DNA of 64,000 nucleotides from Calothrix sp. PCC 7716 (GCF_019977735.1 NZ_AP025018.1:2542001-2606000), one strand, 5' to 3'. Positions 26,341 to 36,167 are shown, numbered from the stretch's first letter. Notes: generated by a model from the letters alone, not told the origin. A program made the numbers and translations.

Positions 26341-26682
26341 TTAAACCAAACGGAATATTAGAGGATAACGGAAAGGTTTACGTGTGTCGCTCAAAACATA
26401 GAATAAAGCCAAGATTGTTAAACCCCAATGTACTATAAAGCCGATACCCGCCACAGGGACTAGTACACCCCAAGTCATAGATATCAATACGCCAAGAATA
26501 AATCCATAGACCCAAACATTGATATGAAAGTTGATAGATTCTTTGGCATTTTCTCTAACAACTGGGTCATTGGTGACAAAAGTGATAAAAATAGGTACGG
26601 CAACAGAAACTAATGTCATGCTAAAGAAAATGGCGCCGTGACATAGTGCTGATAGCACCTTGCGTTTATCAGTATCGTACAT
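26341..26682 (-). CDS. DUF4870-domain membrane protein
   Basis: 113 residues with three to four transmembrane segments matching the DUF4870 (Tic20-like) pattern: LSALCHGAIFFSMTLVSVAV, the amphipathic ENAKESINFHINVWVYGFIL, and IGFIVHWGLTILALFYVLSD. Function unknown. I start at ATG 26682, which has an AGGGAG site 8 bases upstream; a GTG at 26697 is the other option. It is divergent from prfC. Confidence 0.85.
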   Translation of the reverse strand: MYDTDKRKVLSALCHGAIFFSMTLVSVAVPIFITFVTNDPVVRENAKESINFHINVWVYGFILGVLISMTWGVLVPVAGIGFIVHWGLTILALFYVLSDTRKPFRYPLIFRLV

Positions 26683-26823
26683 CCGAAACTCCCTCACATC
26701 TCAACAATCGATTGGAATTGCACTATTAAGACCCTATCATGAGCGTTGTTGCTTTAAGATTAAAAGTTCAGCCTTAAATCAAAAAAGTTAAATTAAATTA
26801 GGTAAAGTCAAGCAAATACATTT

Positions 26824-28452
26824 ATGTCAACTGAACTTCAGACAGAAATTAGCCAAGCAGTTGAACGGCGCCGAAATTTTGCGATTATTTCTCACCCTGA
26901 TGCGGGAAAAACAACGCTGACCGAAAAACTCTTGCTGTACGGAGGTGCTATTCACGAAGCAGGCGCCGTTAAAGCTCGACGTTCGCAACGTAAAGCAACA
27001 TCAGACTGGATGGCAATGGAACAACAACGGGGTATTTCTATTACCTCAACAGTGTTACAGTTCGAGTACAGCAATTGTCAAATCAATTTATTGGATACAC
27101 CAGGACACCAAGATTTCAGCGAAGATACTTATAGAACCTTAGCGGCTGCCGATAACGCAGTAATGTTAATAGATGTCGCCAAAGGTTTAGAGCCACAAAC
27201 GCGGAAGTTATTCGAGGTTTGTAAACTGCGTGGAATTCCAATTTTTACATTTGTTAATAAACTCGACCGTCCAGGACGCGAACCTTTAGATTTACTCGAT
27301 GAAATTGAACAAGAACTAGGTCTACAAACTTATGCTGTAAACTGGCCTATTGGTATGGGCGATAGGTTTAAAGGAGTATACGACCGCTTTAAGCAGCAAA
27401 TACATTTGTTTGAACGTACTGCTCACGGTAGTCGCGAAGCCCAAGATACAGTTATTGACCTTGGTGACAACCGCATTGAAGAGTTACTCGAACAAGATTT
27501 GTACTATCAATTAAAAAACGACTTAGAACTACTCGATGGGGTAGGGCCTGAGTTAGATTTAGATTTAGTACACGCAGGTAAAATGACACCTGTGTTTTTC
27601 GGTAGTGCCATGACCAATTTTGGCGTTGAGCTATTTCTAGAAAATTTTCTAGAGTATGCTTTAAAACCAGGTTCCCACGATAGCAATATTGGCTCTATTG
27701 AACCAACTTATCCAGAATTCTCAGGATTTGTATTTAAATTACAAGCGAATATGGATCCGAAACATCGTGACCGTATCGCGTTCGTCCGAGTTTGTACGGG
27801 TAGGTTTGAAAAAGATATGACGGTAAACCACGCTCGTACAGGAAAAGCTGTGCGGTTGTCACGTCCACAAAAGTTGTTTGCTCAAGAGCGTGAGTCTATA
27901 GACGAAGCGTATGCAGGTGATGTAATTGGTTTAAATAATCCTGGAGTTTTTGCCATTGGAGATACAATTTATACTGGACAAAAAATAGAATACGAAGGTA
28001 TACCCTATTTTTCGCCTGAGTTATTTGCAAATTTACGAAACCCAAATCCTTCTAAGTTTAAGCAATTTCAAAAAGGTGTTTCTGAATTGCGCGAAGAAGG
28101 AGCGGTGCAAATTATGTATTCCACCGATGAAGCCAAACGTGACCCAATTTTAGCTGCTGTTGGTCAATTGCAATTTGAGGTCGTGCAGTTTCGTTTACAA
28201 AACGAGTATGGTGTAGAAACTACTCTTGATGTACTACCTTACAGTGTGGCTCGTTGGGTTACTAACGGTTGGGAAGCACTTGAAAAAGTTGGACGTTTGT
28301 TTAATACCACTACTGTAAAAGATAGTATGGGGCGCCCAGTTCTATTATTCCGCAACGAGTGGAACTGCCAGCAACTTATAGGCGACCATCCAGAGTTAAT
28401 ATTGAGTGCAATTGCACCAGTAACTTCAGTACAATCATCAGTTCAGACGTGA
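26824..28452 (+). CDS. prfC: Peptide chain release factor 3
   Basis: GTPase that recycles RF1/RF2 after peptide release. The 542 residues show the G1 loop [10 protein letters not shown], the G2-region motif GISITST, G3 DTPGHQDF and G4 [14 protein letters not shown]. Domains II and III follow in the usual order, with a complete C-terminus. It distinguishes itself from EF-G by length and by [20 protein letters not shown]. The IscB element begins just after its stop. Confidence 0.97.
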   Translation: MSTELQTEISQAVERRRNFAIISHPDAGKTTLTEKLLLYGGAIHEAGAVKARRSQRKATSDWMAMEQQRGISITSTVLQFEYSNCQINLLDTPGHQDFSEDTYRTLAAADNAVMLIDVAKGLEPQTRKLFEVCKLRGIPIFTFVNKLDRPGREPLDLLDEIEQELGLQTYAVNWPIGMGDRFKGVYDRFKQQIHLFERTAHGSREAQDTVIDLGDNRIEELLEQDLYYQLKNDLELLDGVGPELDLDLVHAGKMTPVFFGSAMTNFGVELFLENFLEYALKPGSHDSNIGSIEPTYPEFSGFVFKLQANMDPKHRDRIAFVRVCTGRFEKDMTVNHARTGKAVRLSRPQKLFAQERESIDEAYAGDVIGLNNPGVFAIGDTIYTGQKIEYEGIPYFSPELFANLRNPNPSKFKQFQKGVSELREEGAVQIMYSTDEAKRDPILAAVGQLQFEVVQFRLQNEYGVETTLDVLPYSVARWVTNGWEALEKVGRLFNTTTVKDSMGRPVLLFRNEWNCQQLIGDHPELILSAIAPVTSVQSSVQT

Positions 28453-28469
28453 TGGATGTGGCGTAACGG

Positions 28470-28723
28470 GAAAACGGATTAATTAGGAGTAATTCTAATA
28501 ATTCCGGGTTATGCCCAGACTCAACGTAGAACTGTTCCTTCTACGTTAGGGGTAAAACCCTTTTAGTCCGCTTACAGGTCATGACTTAATGAGGTTAGCC
28601 AGTCTCAAGCGTCGGTCAAGGATGAAAACCAGTTTTCCCACTCTGGTTGAACCGAAGACTATCAACAAGCCTGTAAGCAGTGTTGAGGCCAACTTTACCC
28701 AGCAATGGAGACTAGTCACAACC
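28470..28723 (+). ncRNA. Probable IscB omega RNA scaffold
   Basis: IscB nucleases are guided by an omega RNA encoded directly upstream of the gene. This stretch has no good ORF but strong pairing: GGATTAATTAGGA with TTCTAATAATTCC (11 of 13), AACGTAGAA with TTCTACGTT (28523-28547), AACCAG with CTGGTT (28627-28648), and a long-range 9-bp stem GCTTACAGG/CCTGTAAGC (28570-28678). The guide would come from the sequence just 5', at the end of prfC. Boundaries are estimates. Confidence 0.65.
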
Positions 28724-30034
28724 ATGACTACTAATTTAATTTTCGTGCTTGATAATAACAGAAAACCATTGACAATGTGTACTGCTGGGCTAGCAAGAAA
28801 ACTCTTGGATAGTCAGAAAGCAGCGATGTTTAAATGGTATCCTGCAACAATCATTCTCAAAAAATCAGTGGTAGAATTACCATTACCTTATTTGGAATTA
28901 CGCATCGATCCTGGATCCAAATTTACTGGCATTGCTCTTGTTGAGATTGAAACAGAAACAATCGTTTGGGCAATGGAATTGGAACATCGTGGATTGGAAA
29001 TTTCTTCTAGTTTAACAGCAAGGTCAAGTGTTCGGAAAGGGCGAAGAAATAGAAATACTAGATACAGGAAAGAACGACAAAACCACAAGAAACAACCAGG
29101 TTGGCTACCTCCTAGTCTTCAACATCGAGTCGATACAACTATAACGTGGGTTAAGCGTATCATTAAACTGGCGCCCATAAAAAGTATTGCATTTGAACGT
29201 GTCAAATTTGACATACAGAAACTAGAAAATCCCTCTATCGAAGGCATTGAATATCAACAAGGTACTTTACAGGGCTATACTTTACGAGAAGCGCTGTTAG
29301 AACATTGGGGTAGAAAATGTGCTTACTGTGATGCTATTGATATACCCTTAGAAATTGAGCATATTCGACCAAAATCAAAGGGTGGTTCAGACAGATTCAA
29401 TAATTTAACCCTATCTTGCCATCAATGTAACCAAAAGAAAAGTAATCAATCAATAGACGATTTTTTGAAACATGACCCGGTAAGATTAAACGATATAAAG
29501 AAGAACCAAAAACAAAGTCTTCGAGATGCTGCGGCTGTTAATTCAACACGGAAGAAATTATTTGATTCATTAAGAACTTTCAATGTACTTGTATACAGTA
29601 GTTCAGGTGCCGAAACCAAGATGATGCGAATAAAATCAAATTTGCCCAAAGCGCATTTCATTGATGCAGGATGTGTAAATGCGTCATCATTAGTAATATT
29701 AAAAACTATTCAGCCATTACGGGTAAAATGTAATGGACATGGGAATCGTCAATTTATGACGATGGATAAACATGGTTTCCCTCGCAAAGATTATTCACCA
29801 AAACACGTAAGGAAGGACTGGAAAGCAGGTGATATCATCAAAGTCAAGAAAAAAGACGGCACATCAGTATTGGGACGTGTAAAGAAAGCGGCGAAAACAC
29901 TGGTATTTATTCCATTTAGAGGTAAGGAAACAAGCTTTAGTCCCAAAAATACCAAACCTATTCATCGGTCTGATGGGTATCGGTATTCTTTCACTATTAT
30001 TGACACCGAATTACTCCAAAAAATCGTTACCTAA
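28724..30034 (+). CDS. iscB: IscB, RNA-guided RuvC/HNH nuclease (Cas9 ancestor family)
   Basis: 436 residues from ATG 28724. In order: the N-terminal PLMP domain (FVLDNNRKPLTMCTAGLARK), RuvC-I LRIDPGSKFTG (Asp62), the arginine-rich bridge helix RKGRRNRNTRYRK, RuvC-II AFERV (Glu158), and an HNH domain with two CX2C pairs and EIEHIRPKSKGGSDRFNNL (His213). RuvC-III follows as HFIDAG (His311, Asp314), then a C-terminal target-motif-recognition region. All catalytic residues are present. An in-frame extension to 28589 runs through the omega RNA and is not believed. Family members cut DNA guided by omega RNA. Confidence 0.95.
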   Translation: MTTNLIFVLDNNRKPLTMCTAGLARKLLDSQKAAMFKWYPATIILKKSVVELPLPYLELRIDPGSKFTGIALVEIETETIVWAMELEHRGLEISSSLTARSSVRKGRRNRNTRYRKERQNHKKQPGWLPPSLQHRVDTTITWVKRIIKLAPIKSIAFERVKFDIQKLENPSIEGIEYQQGTLQGYTLREALLEHWGRKCAYCDAIDIPLEIEHIRPKSKGGSDRFNNLTLSCHQCNQKKSNQSIDDFLKHDPVRLNDIKKNQKQSLRDAAAVNSTRKKLFDSLRTFNVLVYSSSGAETKMMRIKSNLPKAHFIDAGCVNASSLVILKTIQPLRVKCNGHGNRQFMTMDKHGFPRKDYSPKHVRKDWKAGDIIKVKKKDGTSVLGRVKKAAKTLVFIPFRGKETSFSPKNTKPIHRSDGYRYSFTIIDTELLQKIVT

Positions 30035-30090
30035 TGATACGAGGAATATTCTCCCCATATCCTTCAACTACAAGCGATATTAAACTCGTT

Positions 30091-32256
30091 ATGTCAAGAG
30101 ATTCAAAGACTTCTTTAGAAGCAGGGTTAGCAGCTGTTAAAAGTGAAGATTGGAAAACAGCTAAAGCCATTTTGGAAACTGTTGCAATGGACGATAACCC
30201 GCAACGCGCAGTCCAAGCTCAAATTGGTTTAGTTGTAGTATACGCAAAAACAGGTGATATTGCAGGCGCCATGACTCTTTCTGAGATTCTTGCCCAAAGT
30301 AATAACCCTGAAATTCAAGAATGGGCTAACCGTTCGTTAGAAGAGTTACTCAAACGTAATCGTACCGATATTAACGCGCGTATCGAACAAGATGGCACAG
30401 GTTTTGTCCCTTTTGATGATTTTAGTGATTCCAAACCAAATATTAACGAAACCATTATTACACCAGATAATACACCAAATCATGATAATTCTGAACATAG
30501 TAGTAGCATAGTACCAGTTAAAAGAAATAAACTACCAACAATTCATTGGCGCCGTAGTGGACGTGCAAAAACTTGGCAAGAGAAAAAACTCGATTTAATA
30601 CCATTACGATTATTGACGGCTGGAAGTTTTATAGCTTTGTTTTGGGTAGTACGAATAATAATCGTTTTTATAATGTCAACTATAAATAACACCTTAGTAT
30701 GGTTGCCATTTCTTGAACCAATACAGCTTTTATATCAAGACCCAACAACATTCTTATTAGTACTTTTTTTAGTACTAATAGCAACGTCACCGTGGTTACT
30801 AGATAAATTATTATCTTCGTTATACGGCATACAATCGCTGGAAACTACAGTCCTAGAAATGCATAGCCAAGAAGCATTGAGGATTCTCAAAAGATTTAAT
30901 ACGCAACGTCGCGGTAATATAAAAATTAAACTTTTACCAATAGCGGCGCCAATAGCATTTACATACGGGCATTTACCCTCTATATCTCGTATTGTAATGA
31001 GTCAGGGACTTTTACAGCAACTAGCAGATGATGAAATAGCGGCAATGTTAGCACTGCAATTAGGACATATTGCTCATTGGGACGTTAGTGTAATGTCGGT
31101 AGTTTTGTTAGTGACGATTCCAATTTATAAGTTATATCAGTTGGTTTCGACTTGGGGGGACAGAGTAAATATAACTTTTGTTAGCTATATATATGTAGCC
31201 ATATCAAGTTTTGTTTACGGAGTTTGGTGTTTATGTACTGGATGCGTGATTGCACTATCTCAGGTCAGACTTTATTATGCAGACCTGTTTGCTACTAACT
31301 TTACTGGCAACCCAAATGGTATAACCCGTGCTTTGCTGAAAATTTCAAATGGTATTGCCAACGACATTCAAAAGCAAGAACAAACAAACTGGCGCCTAGA
31401 AAGTTTGAATATAAGTTTGCCAGTAGGGTTCAAGCAAAGTATTACGTTAGGGAGTCTGGCACCGCATGTAACGTTTGAATCTCTTTTAATGTGGGATTAT
31501 CTTAACCCTCATCGTTACTGGTTAACTGTAAATAATACTCATCCACTGCTTGGCGACCGTATTCAACGTTTATTGGCTATTGTGGGAAAATGGCGCCTAG
31601 ATAGGGAACTAGACATTGACAGCACAAACGCGATAAAAGTGAGAAAGCAAATGTTTGGCTTACAAATAGCCCCTTTTCTGGGAATTCCCACGGGTTTAGC
31701 GTTTGCGTTGTTAATTGGAGTGGTTTGGCAAACGCTGTACGCTTTGAAAATTCTTAATCTAAAATGGATATACGATGATTGGGGCTTCGCTGCTGGTTGT
31801 ATTGCCATTGGTTTTAGTATTGGTACTTTAATCCGAATCAATGCCTACTTCCCCGAACTAAAATCAACTTCGATACAAACTAACGAGCATTTACCTGCCT
31901 TGCTAACAAACCCTGCTGCAATTGGCATTGATAGTCATGGAGTAAAGCTAGATGGCAAAATTCTGGGTCGTCGAGGTGTAAGTAATAGCTTGGGACAAGA
32001 CTTGATACTTCAAACAACAAGTGCCTTAATTAAAATGCATCACGTTTCATTTGGACAACCTGTTAACCCCCAAGATTTTATTGGCAGACAAGTCACTGTT
32101 ACAGGTTGGTTACGACGAGATGCTACACCTTGGCTTGACATTCAATCGGTTAGAACACAAACTGGTAAAACAATCAATAGTACACACCCAATTTGGGCTA
32201 CTGTTGTCGCCGTTGCTTTCCAAGCATGGGGCGCCTACATCTTGCTTAAGGGATGA
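30091..32256 (+). CDS. M48-like membrane protein with degenerate zinc site
   Basis: 721 residues from ATG 30091 (MSRDSKTSLE); a frame back to 30034 would overlap the iscB stop. The N-terminus is a TPR-like helical region (TSLEAGLAAVKSEDWKTAKA), followed by two transmembrane helices, an M48-like domain and two more helices near residues 530-590. Where M48 peptidases have HExxH this protein reads MLALQLGHIAHWD (first His to Leu, Glu to Gln), and the EADxxA site reads YYADLFA. It is therefore probably not a peptidase. The C-terminal ~120 residues look like an OB-type soluble domain. Function unknown. Confidence 0.8.
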   Translation: MSRDSKTSLEAGLAAVKSEDWKTAKAILETVAMDDNPQRAVQAQIGLVVVYAKTGDIAGAMTLSEILAQSNNPEIQEWANRSLEELLKRNRTDINARIEQDGTGFVPFDDFSDSKPNINETIITPDNTPNHDNSEHSSSIVPVKRNKLPTIHWRRSGRAKTWQEKKLDLIPLRLLTAGSFIALFWVVRIIIVFIMSTINNTLVWLPFLEPIQLLYQDPTTFLLVLFLVLIATSPWLLDKLLSSLYGIQSLETTVLEMHSQEALRILKRFNTQRRGNIKIKLLPIAAPIAFTYGHLPSISRIVMSQGLLQQLADDEIAAMLALQLGHIAHWDVSVMSVVLLVTIPIYKLYQLVSTWGDRVNITFVSYIYVAISSFVYGVWCLCTGCVIALSQVRLYYADLFATNFTGNPNGITRALLKISNGIANDIQKQEQTNWRLESLNISLPVGFKQSITLGSLAPHVTFESLLMWDYLNPHRYWLTVNNTHPLLGDRIQRLLAIVGKWRLDRELDIDSTNAIKVRKQMFGLQIAPFLGIPTGLAFALLIGVVWQTLYALKILNLKWIYDDWGFAAGCIAIGFSIGTLIRINAYFPELKSTSIQTNEHLPALLTNPAAIGIDSHGVKLDGKILGRRGVSNSLGQDLILQTTSALIKMHHVSFGQPVNPQDFIGRQVTVTGWLRRDATPWLDIQSVRTQTGKTINSTHPIWATVVAVAFQAWGAYILLKG

Positions 32257-32874
32257 TTATCAGTTTATTTGTTTGTTCGTAAATTATTGTTGCGTTTTTA
32301 GTTAAATAATGTTAACTTTCATAAAGAGTTTTTTAAAGATGACGAATGCGGTTAGTACAACTGGGTGCATAAACTTGGTTAGTAAAAAGTGTAAAGAAGT
32401 GTCAATTAGTATGCCCAAGCCACCTACATTATTCCCCCAACACAGCATAAAATTGACCAGCCATAGTCGGCTGGTTTTTGTTTCGCGCTCTTCAATGGTA
32501 GGAAAAATGTAATTTATGTTACGATATTTATATAAAGTAATGAAAATGTAGGCATTGAGCAAGCTTTGCACAACAAGGCATGATAATCTAAAAAATGGTG
32601 TTTGAATTGAAAAGCAAAAGTATTAAATGGAATTATAGTGGCACTGAGAAAGTTGTAAAATAAAAGGCTCTTACAATTAAGAAATTTTTGGCGCTTTGTA
32701 CACTCTTGTATTATATAAGCTTCACTCGAAGGAAAGACTGTATTGTATAGGATGACATTTTTGAGTACAAAATTGGTTGCTGTCGTGATGGTTCATAGCA
32801 TCTATCAATAACCGCTCGCCAAGATAAAGGTTTCTTCACACGTTTTATTAATTCTCTGATTGGAGGTATTGTTC
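32257..32874. other. Intergenic region with terminator and long rbp leader
   Basis: 618 bases, AT-rich. A strong terminator is at 32456-32480, some 200 bases after the M48-like gene, so the sequence between may encode a short RNA. The last 300 bases form the leader of the rbp gene and end in a strong GGAGG site. Long leaders are common for cold-responsive rbp genes. Confidence 0.5.
32456..32480 (+). terminator. Rho-independent terminator
   Basis: 7-bp stem ACCAGCC/GGCTGGT with a 6-base loop, followed by TTTTTG. It could end the M48-like transcript or a separate small RNA. Confidence 0.8.
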
Positions 32875-33402
32875 ATGTCTGTTCGCCTATACATAGGCAA
32901 TTTGCCAAAAGAAGAAATTGACCGTCAGGACTTACAAGCTGTATTTGCTGCTGAAGGCGATGCTGTAACAACTAAGTTGATAAAAGACCGAAAAACGGGT
33001 AAATGCCGTGGTTTCGGTTTTTTAACGGTTAACAATGATGACCAAGCTGACGCGATTATTGAGAAATATAACGGTCAGATGTTCAAAGATTCTCCCATCA
33101 AATTAGAAAAGGCTTTGCCTAGAACTAAGGGTGAAGAGGGTGACGAACAGCCACAACAAGCGGCGCCGGTCAAAGAAAGAAAAGAAAGTAGTGGTAGTCC
33201 AGCGGCGCCAGTAAGCAGTGCTGGTGGTAGCAACCGAGAATCGAGAAAAAGCTCGAAAAAATCACGTCGTGGTGGTGGCGGTCAAAAAGAAACCGTATCA
33301 ACATCAAGTGGTGGAGACTCCGATGCTATTCGTCCAGACCCACGTTGGGCTGCTCAGTTGGAAACACTCAAACAACGTCTCGCGGCACAAACCACAAACT
33401 AA
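32875..33402 (+). CDS. RNA-binding protein, single RRM (cyanobacterial Rbp type)
   Basis: 175 residues from ATG 32875, preceded by GGAGG at good spacing. One RRM covers residues 1-80 with RNP2 LYIGNL and RNP1 KCRGFGFLTV. The tail is long, rich in Ser, Gly, Lys and Arg (KSSKKSRRGGGG), and ends in a short helix (RWAAQLETLKQRLAAQ). Cyanobacterial Rbp proteins bind mRNA, some targeting thylakoid-associated mRNAs or responding to cold. The tail is longer than the short glycine-rich Rbp tails. Confidence 0.9.
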   Translation: MSVRLYIGNLPKEEIDRQDLQAVFAAEGDAVTTKLIKDRKTGKCRGFGFLTVNNDDQADAIIEKYNGQMFKDSPIKLEKALPRTKGEEGDEQPQQAAPVKERKESSGSPAAPVSSAGGSNRESRKSSKKSRRGGGGQKETVSTSSGGDSDAIRPDPRWAAQLETLKQRLAAQTTN

Positions 33403-33421
33403 TTCGTTTCAGAGCAAGATT

Positions 33422-33463
33422 AAAAATTAAAAACCAAGTTTATTGATTTTTAATTTTTATCTT
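33422..33463 (+). terminator. Terminator after rbp
   Basis: 12-bp all-A/T stem (AAAAATTAAAAA/TTTTTAATTTTT) 20 bases after the rbp stop, ending in a T-rich run. Confidence 0.6.
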
Positions 33464-33601
33464 CTCTAACCGCAAAACAGCTTTATTGCACCACAACAAA
33501 GCCTTAAGTATTTTGGGAAAGCGCTCGTCATCGGGCGTCCAACCATAAATCAGAGTTTTCAAAAACATCTAAATATCTATATATATACTCATACACCCTC
33601 T

Positions 33602-33669
33602 TGTGGAATGGAGAGAACTTGCCAGGAGATTATTCTTCTGGCAAAGTTCGGGGCATCCTTGCCCGTTCC
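33602..33669. repeat. GGAATGG...GGGCATCC palindromic repeat, diverged copy
   Basis: Starts TTGTGGAATGGAGAGAACTT and ends GGGGCATCCTTGCCCGTTCC, with an inner hairpin GCCAGGAGATTATTCTTCTGGC. Same family as 19694 and 22200 but with a different loop. Confidence 0.7.
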
Positions 33670-33695
33670 GTACTAACTAAACAACATAAAAATCT

Positions 33696-33729
33696 AACGT
33701 ATTCACTCTCAGTGAGTACGTTATTTTTT
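33696..33729 (+). terminator. Hairpin with T-tract
   Basis: 12-bp stem (AACGTATTCACT/AGTGAGTACGTT, one wobble pair) with a CTC loop, followed by ATTTTTTAT. It has no obvious upstream gene within 290 bases. Confidence 0.65.
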
Positions 33730-34421
33730 ATACCAATTTTCGATAAATACTATCAATCAATTGCTATATAAACACCAAGCCGTAAAAATGGCAAGATGGG
33801 CCAACACATTTATTCCCAACGTCAGATTGAATTTTCTTTTACAAAGCGTAATATTAAATAGTTATTCGTTATCGGAATTGTCAACTTTCTTAACGAATTG
33901 TATTGATTGTTACAAAAATACACTGATTTGAAAGTTAGTATAATCCCTAACAAATTAGCAACAAAATGCTAGTGTTATACAAAATAGCAAAAATGCAAAC
34001 TTCAAGAATTTATTTATTGCGGAAAGAATATCTATGCCGTTGAATTCTTGATAGTTTGAAAATACGTAAAATGGAATAGTCAAAAGTTTTTAAATTACGG
34101 CTTAAATGTTAATTATATTAGCAACTAAGCTGTAGCTATTGTCATTTGTTATAATTACAAGTATTGTATAGTAAGGATTAGAGCTACTATATATATTTAG
34201 ATATACCTCTACTAATCATAAGCAAAATATAAGTTATCTATAAAATAATCAAATCCAAATATATACGAAAAAGAGCATATTTCCTTAAGGAGATGTATGA
34301 AAAAAATATCAAGTGTAAATTATAATATTAATTACTAAACTTTCCACAGGTTGAGGTATTAGAAATAAACTCCTTCTATGAGTTACTCATATACCTCTGT
34401 AGCATAAAAAACCAACAAACT

Positions 34422-35711
34422 ATGAACTCTAAAACAGAACGGCGCATCGCTTTAATTTCAGTCCACGGCGACCCAGCGATTGAATTTGGTAAAGAAGAAG
34501 CTGGAGGGCAAAATGTTTACGTGCGTAACGTAGGTGAAGCTCTCGCTCGACTCGGATGGCAAGTTGATATGTATACGCGCAGAGTTAGCGCAGCGCAAGA
34601 AGAAATTGTTCAACACATGCCAAACTGCCGAACCATTCGTTTTAGTGCAGGTCCATTGGAATTTGTTCCGCGAGATGAGTTGTTTGGTTACTTGCCAGAA
34701 TTTATTGAGAAGTTTTTAAAATTCCAGCAAGAAAACGGTCTGACTTATGAATTAGTGCATACAAACTACTGGCTTTCAAGTTGGGTAGGAATGCAGTTGA
34801 AAAAGAAGATAGGCTGTAAACAAGTTCACACTTACCATTCGCTCGGCGCCGTTAAGTACGCAACAATAGATCAAAAAGACATTCCACCAATCGCAGCAAA
34901 TAGATTAGATGTAGAGTGTCAGCTATTGGAAACAGCAGAACGAGTAGTAGCGACAAGTCCGCAAGAAAAAGCGCACATGCGTCAGTTGGTTTCCACAAAA
35001 GGAAATATAGATATTATTCCTTGTGGTACAGATATTCAACGTTTTGGGTCGGTAGGTAGAGACGAAGCAAGAGCAGCGTTAGGAATAGACAGTGATGCAA
35101 AACTAGTATTATATGTAGGGCGATTTGACCCCCGTAAAGGTATCGAGACTTTAGTACGCGCGTTACGAGAGTCAAAGTTTTATGGAGATGAGAAACTACG
35201 AGTAATAATTGGTGGTGGTAGCGTACCTGGACAAAGTGATGGAATTGAACGCGACCGTATTGAAGCAATAGTAGACGAATTAGGATTGCGCTCAATAACA
35301 ACATTTGCAGGTCGTTTGAGTCAAGAGGTATTACCAACCTATTATGCAGCAGCAGATATATGTGTCGTACCTAGTCATTATGAACCATTTGGATTAGTTG
35401 CCATAGAAGCAATGGCTAGTGGTACGCCAGTTATCGCGAGTGATGTCGGTGGACTTCAGTTTACAGTTGTTCCCGAACAAACAGGTTTACTGGCGCCACC
35501 TCAAGATGTACCAGCATTTGCTTTATCTATAGACCGAATTTTAGAAAATCCTGAATGGCGTGCAAAACTAGGCGCAGCAGCAAAAGTTCGTGTTCAGAAG
35601 AAATTTAGTTGGGATGGTGTAGCAGAGCAACTAAGTGAACTCTATATTGACTTAATGGAACAGCCAGTACCAGTAGCACCAGTACCAGAAAAAGAACTGG
35701 CGCCTGCATAG
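34422..35711 (+). CDS. GT4-family glycosyltransferase, sucrose-phosphate-synthase-like
   Basis: 429 residues of a GT-B glycosyltransferase. The N-terminal SVHGDPAIEFGKEEAGGQNV is the acceptor and donor loop seen in sucrose-phosphate synthases and related GT4 enzymes. The C-terminal donor domain shows LYVGRFDPRKGIETL and the EX7E motif in EPFGLVAIEAMASGTPVIAS. Cyanobacterial minimal SPS proteins have about this length and lack a phosphatase domain, but other GT4 enzymes look alike, so the sugar acceptor is not certain. The Pro/Val-rich tail is atypical. Single gene with its own terminator. Confidence 0.88.
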   Translation: MNSKTERRIALISVHGDPAIEFGKEEAGGQNVYVRNVGEALARLGWQVDMYTRRVSAAQEEIVQHMPNCRTIRFSAGPLEFVPRDELFGYLPEFIEKFLKFQQENGLTYELVHTNYWLSSWVGMQLKKKIGCKQVHTYHSLGAVKYATIDQKDIPPIAANRLDVECQLLETAERVVATSPQEKAHMRQLVSTKGNIDIIPCGTDIQRFGSVGRDEARAALGIDSDAKLVLYVGRFDPRKGIETLVRALRESKFYGDEKLRVIIGGGSVPGQSDGIERDRIEAIVDELGLRSITTFAGRLSQEVLPTYYAAADICVVPSHYEPFGLVAIEAMASGTPVIASDVGGLQFTVVPEQTGLLAPPQDVPAFALSIDRILENPEWRAKLGAAAKVRVQKKFSWDGVAEQLSELYIDLMEQPVPVAPVPEKELAPA

Positions 35712-35755
35712 TTCAAGTACATAGTTAGCGATTTGATTTAATTAAATAGACATAG

Positions 35756-35790
35756 TGGGTAATTAATAATTTTAATTACCCATTATTTTT
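35756..35790 (+). terminator. Terminator after the glycosyltransferase gene
   Basis: 10-bp stem TGGGTAATTA/TAATTACCCA with a 7-base loop, followed by TTATTTTTT. Confidence 0.8.
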
Positions 35791-35873
35791 TACACTTATT
35801 TGTAGCATAGGCATCCCACCTGTGCCGCATATTTTCAAGCTTATATAAGAATTGCCTACCAAAATATTGGTAT

Positions 35874-35890
35874 GGTGGGCAATGCCCACT
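35874..35890. repeat. GTGGGCAATGCCCAC palindrome
   Basis: Diverged copy of the family at 24303, 46793 and 57493. Confidence 0.75.
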
Positions 35891-36167
35891 TTACATATAC
35901 TTAAATTTGTTCAAAAATAATTTATAATTTCTATATAAAGTTAATCTATTTATAAATAATATTACGTAAAAAATAATTTTTTGATTATTTGTATAAAACT
36001 ATTTTAGTTTTTAAGTATTTATACATGAAGAATTGATAGTTTCATCTCAAAGCAAATATTGAGTAAACTAGAGAATTTTTTATCGACAGCAATTCCTGTT
36101 TTCTTTAAGCTGTAGAAATAAGAAACCTAGAAACCAGGTTTATTGAATTTGATAGTTAAGGAAAACA

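Larger units (their letters stand above)
28470..30034 (+). mobile_element. IscB element (omega RNA plus iscB), no transposase
   Basis: An IscB gene and its probable omega RNA lie between prfC and a membrane protein gene. No HUH transposase accompanies them, so the element would need one supplied in trans. Terminal boundaries were not recognised; the right end overlaps or abuts the start region of the next gene. Confidence 0.55.
33403..34421. other. 1-kb intergenic region with palindromes and a 13-codon ORF
   Basis: Contains the rbp terminator (33422-33463), a palindromic repeat (33602-33669), a further hairpin with T-tract (33696-33729), then about 700 AT-rich bases. Near the end, AAGGAG precedes a tiny ORF (34297-34338, MKKISSVNYNINY) 84 bases before the glycosyltransferase. 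No other ORF is convincing. Confidence 0.5.
35712..36167. other. Intergenic region with terminator and two repeat families
   Basis: 456 bases with a terminator (35756-35790), a GGTGGGCAATGCCCACT palindrome (35874-35890), an AT-rich block, and a degenerate AGAAACC palindrome at about 36120-36141 just before the PEP-CTERM gene. Confidence 0.6.

Noticed and set aside
28589-28723. N-terminal extension of iscB by 45 residues
   Set aside because: The added residues are encoded by the omega-RNA-like region and have no similarity to the IscB start; ATG 28724 gives the expected PLMP domain.
32309-32512. Plus-strand ORF of 67 codons downstream of the M48-like gene
   Set aside because: It runs straight through the strong terminator hairpin, which argues against coding.
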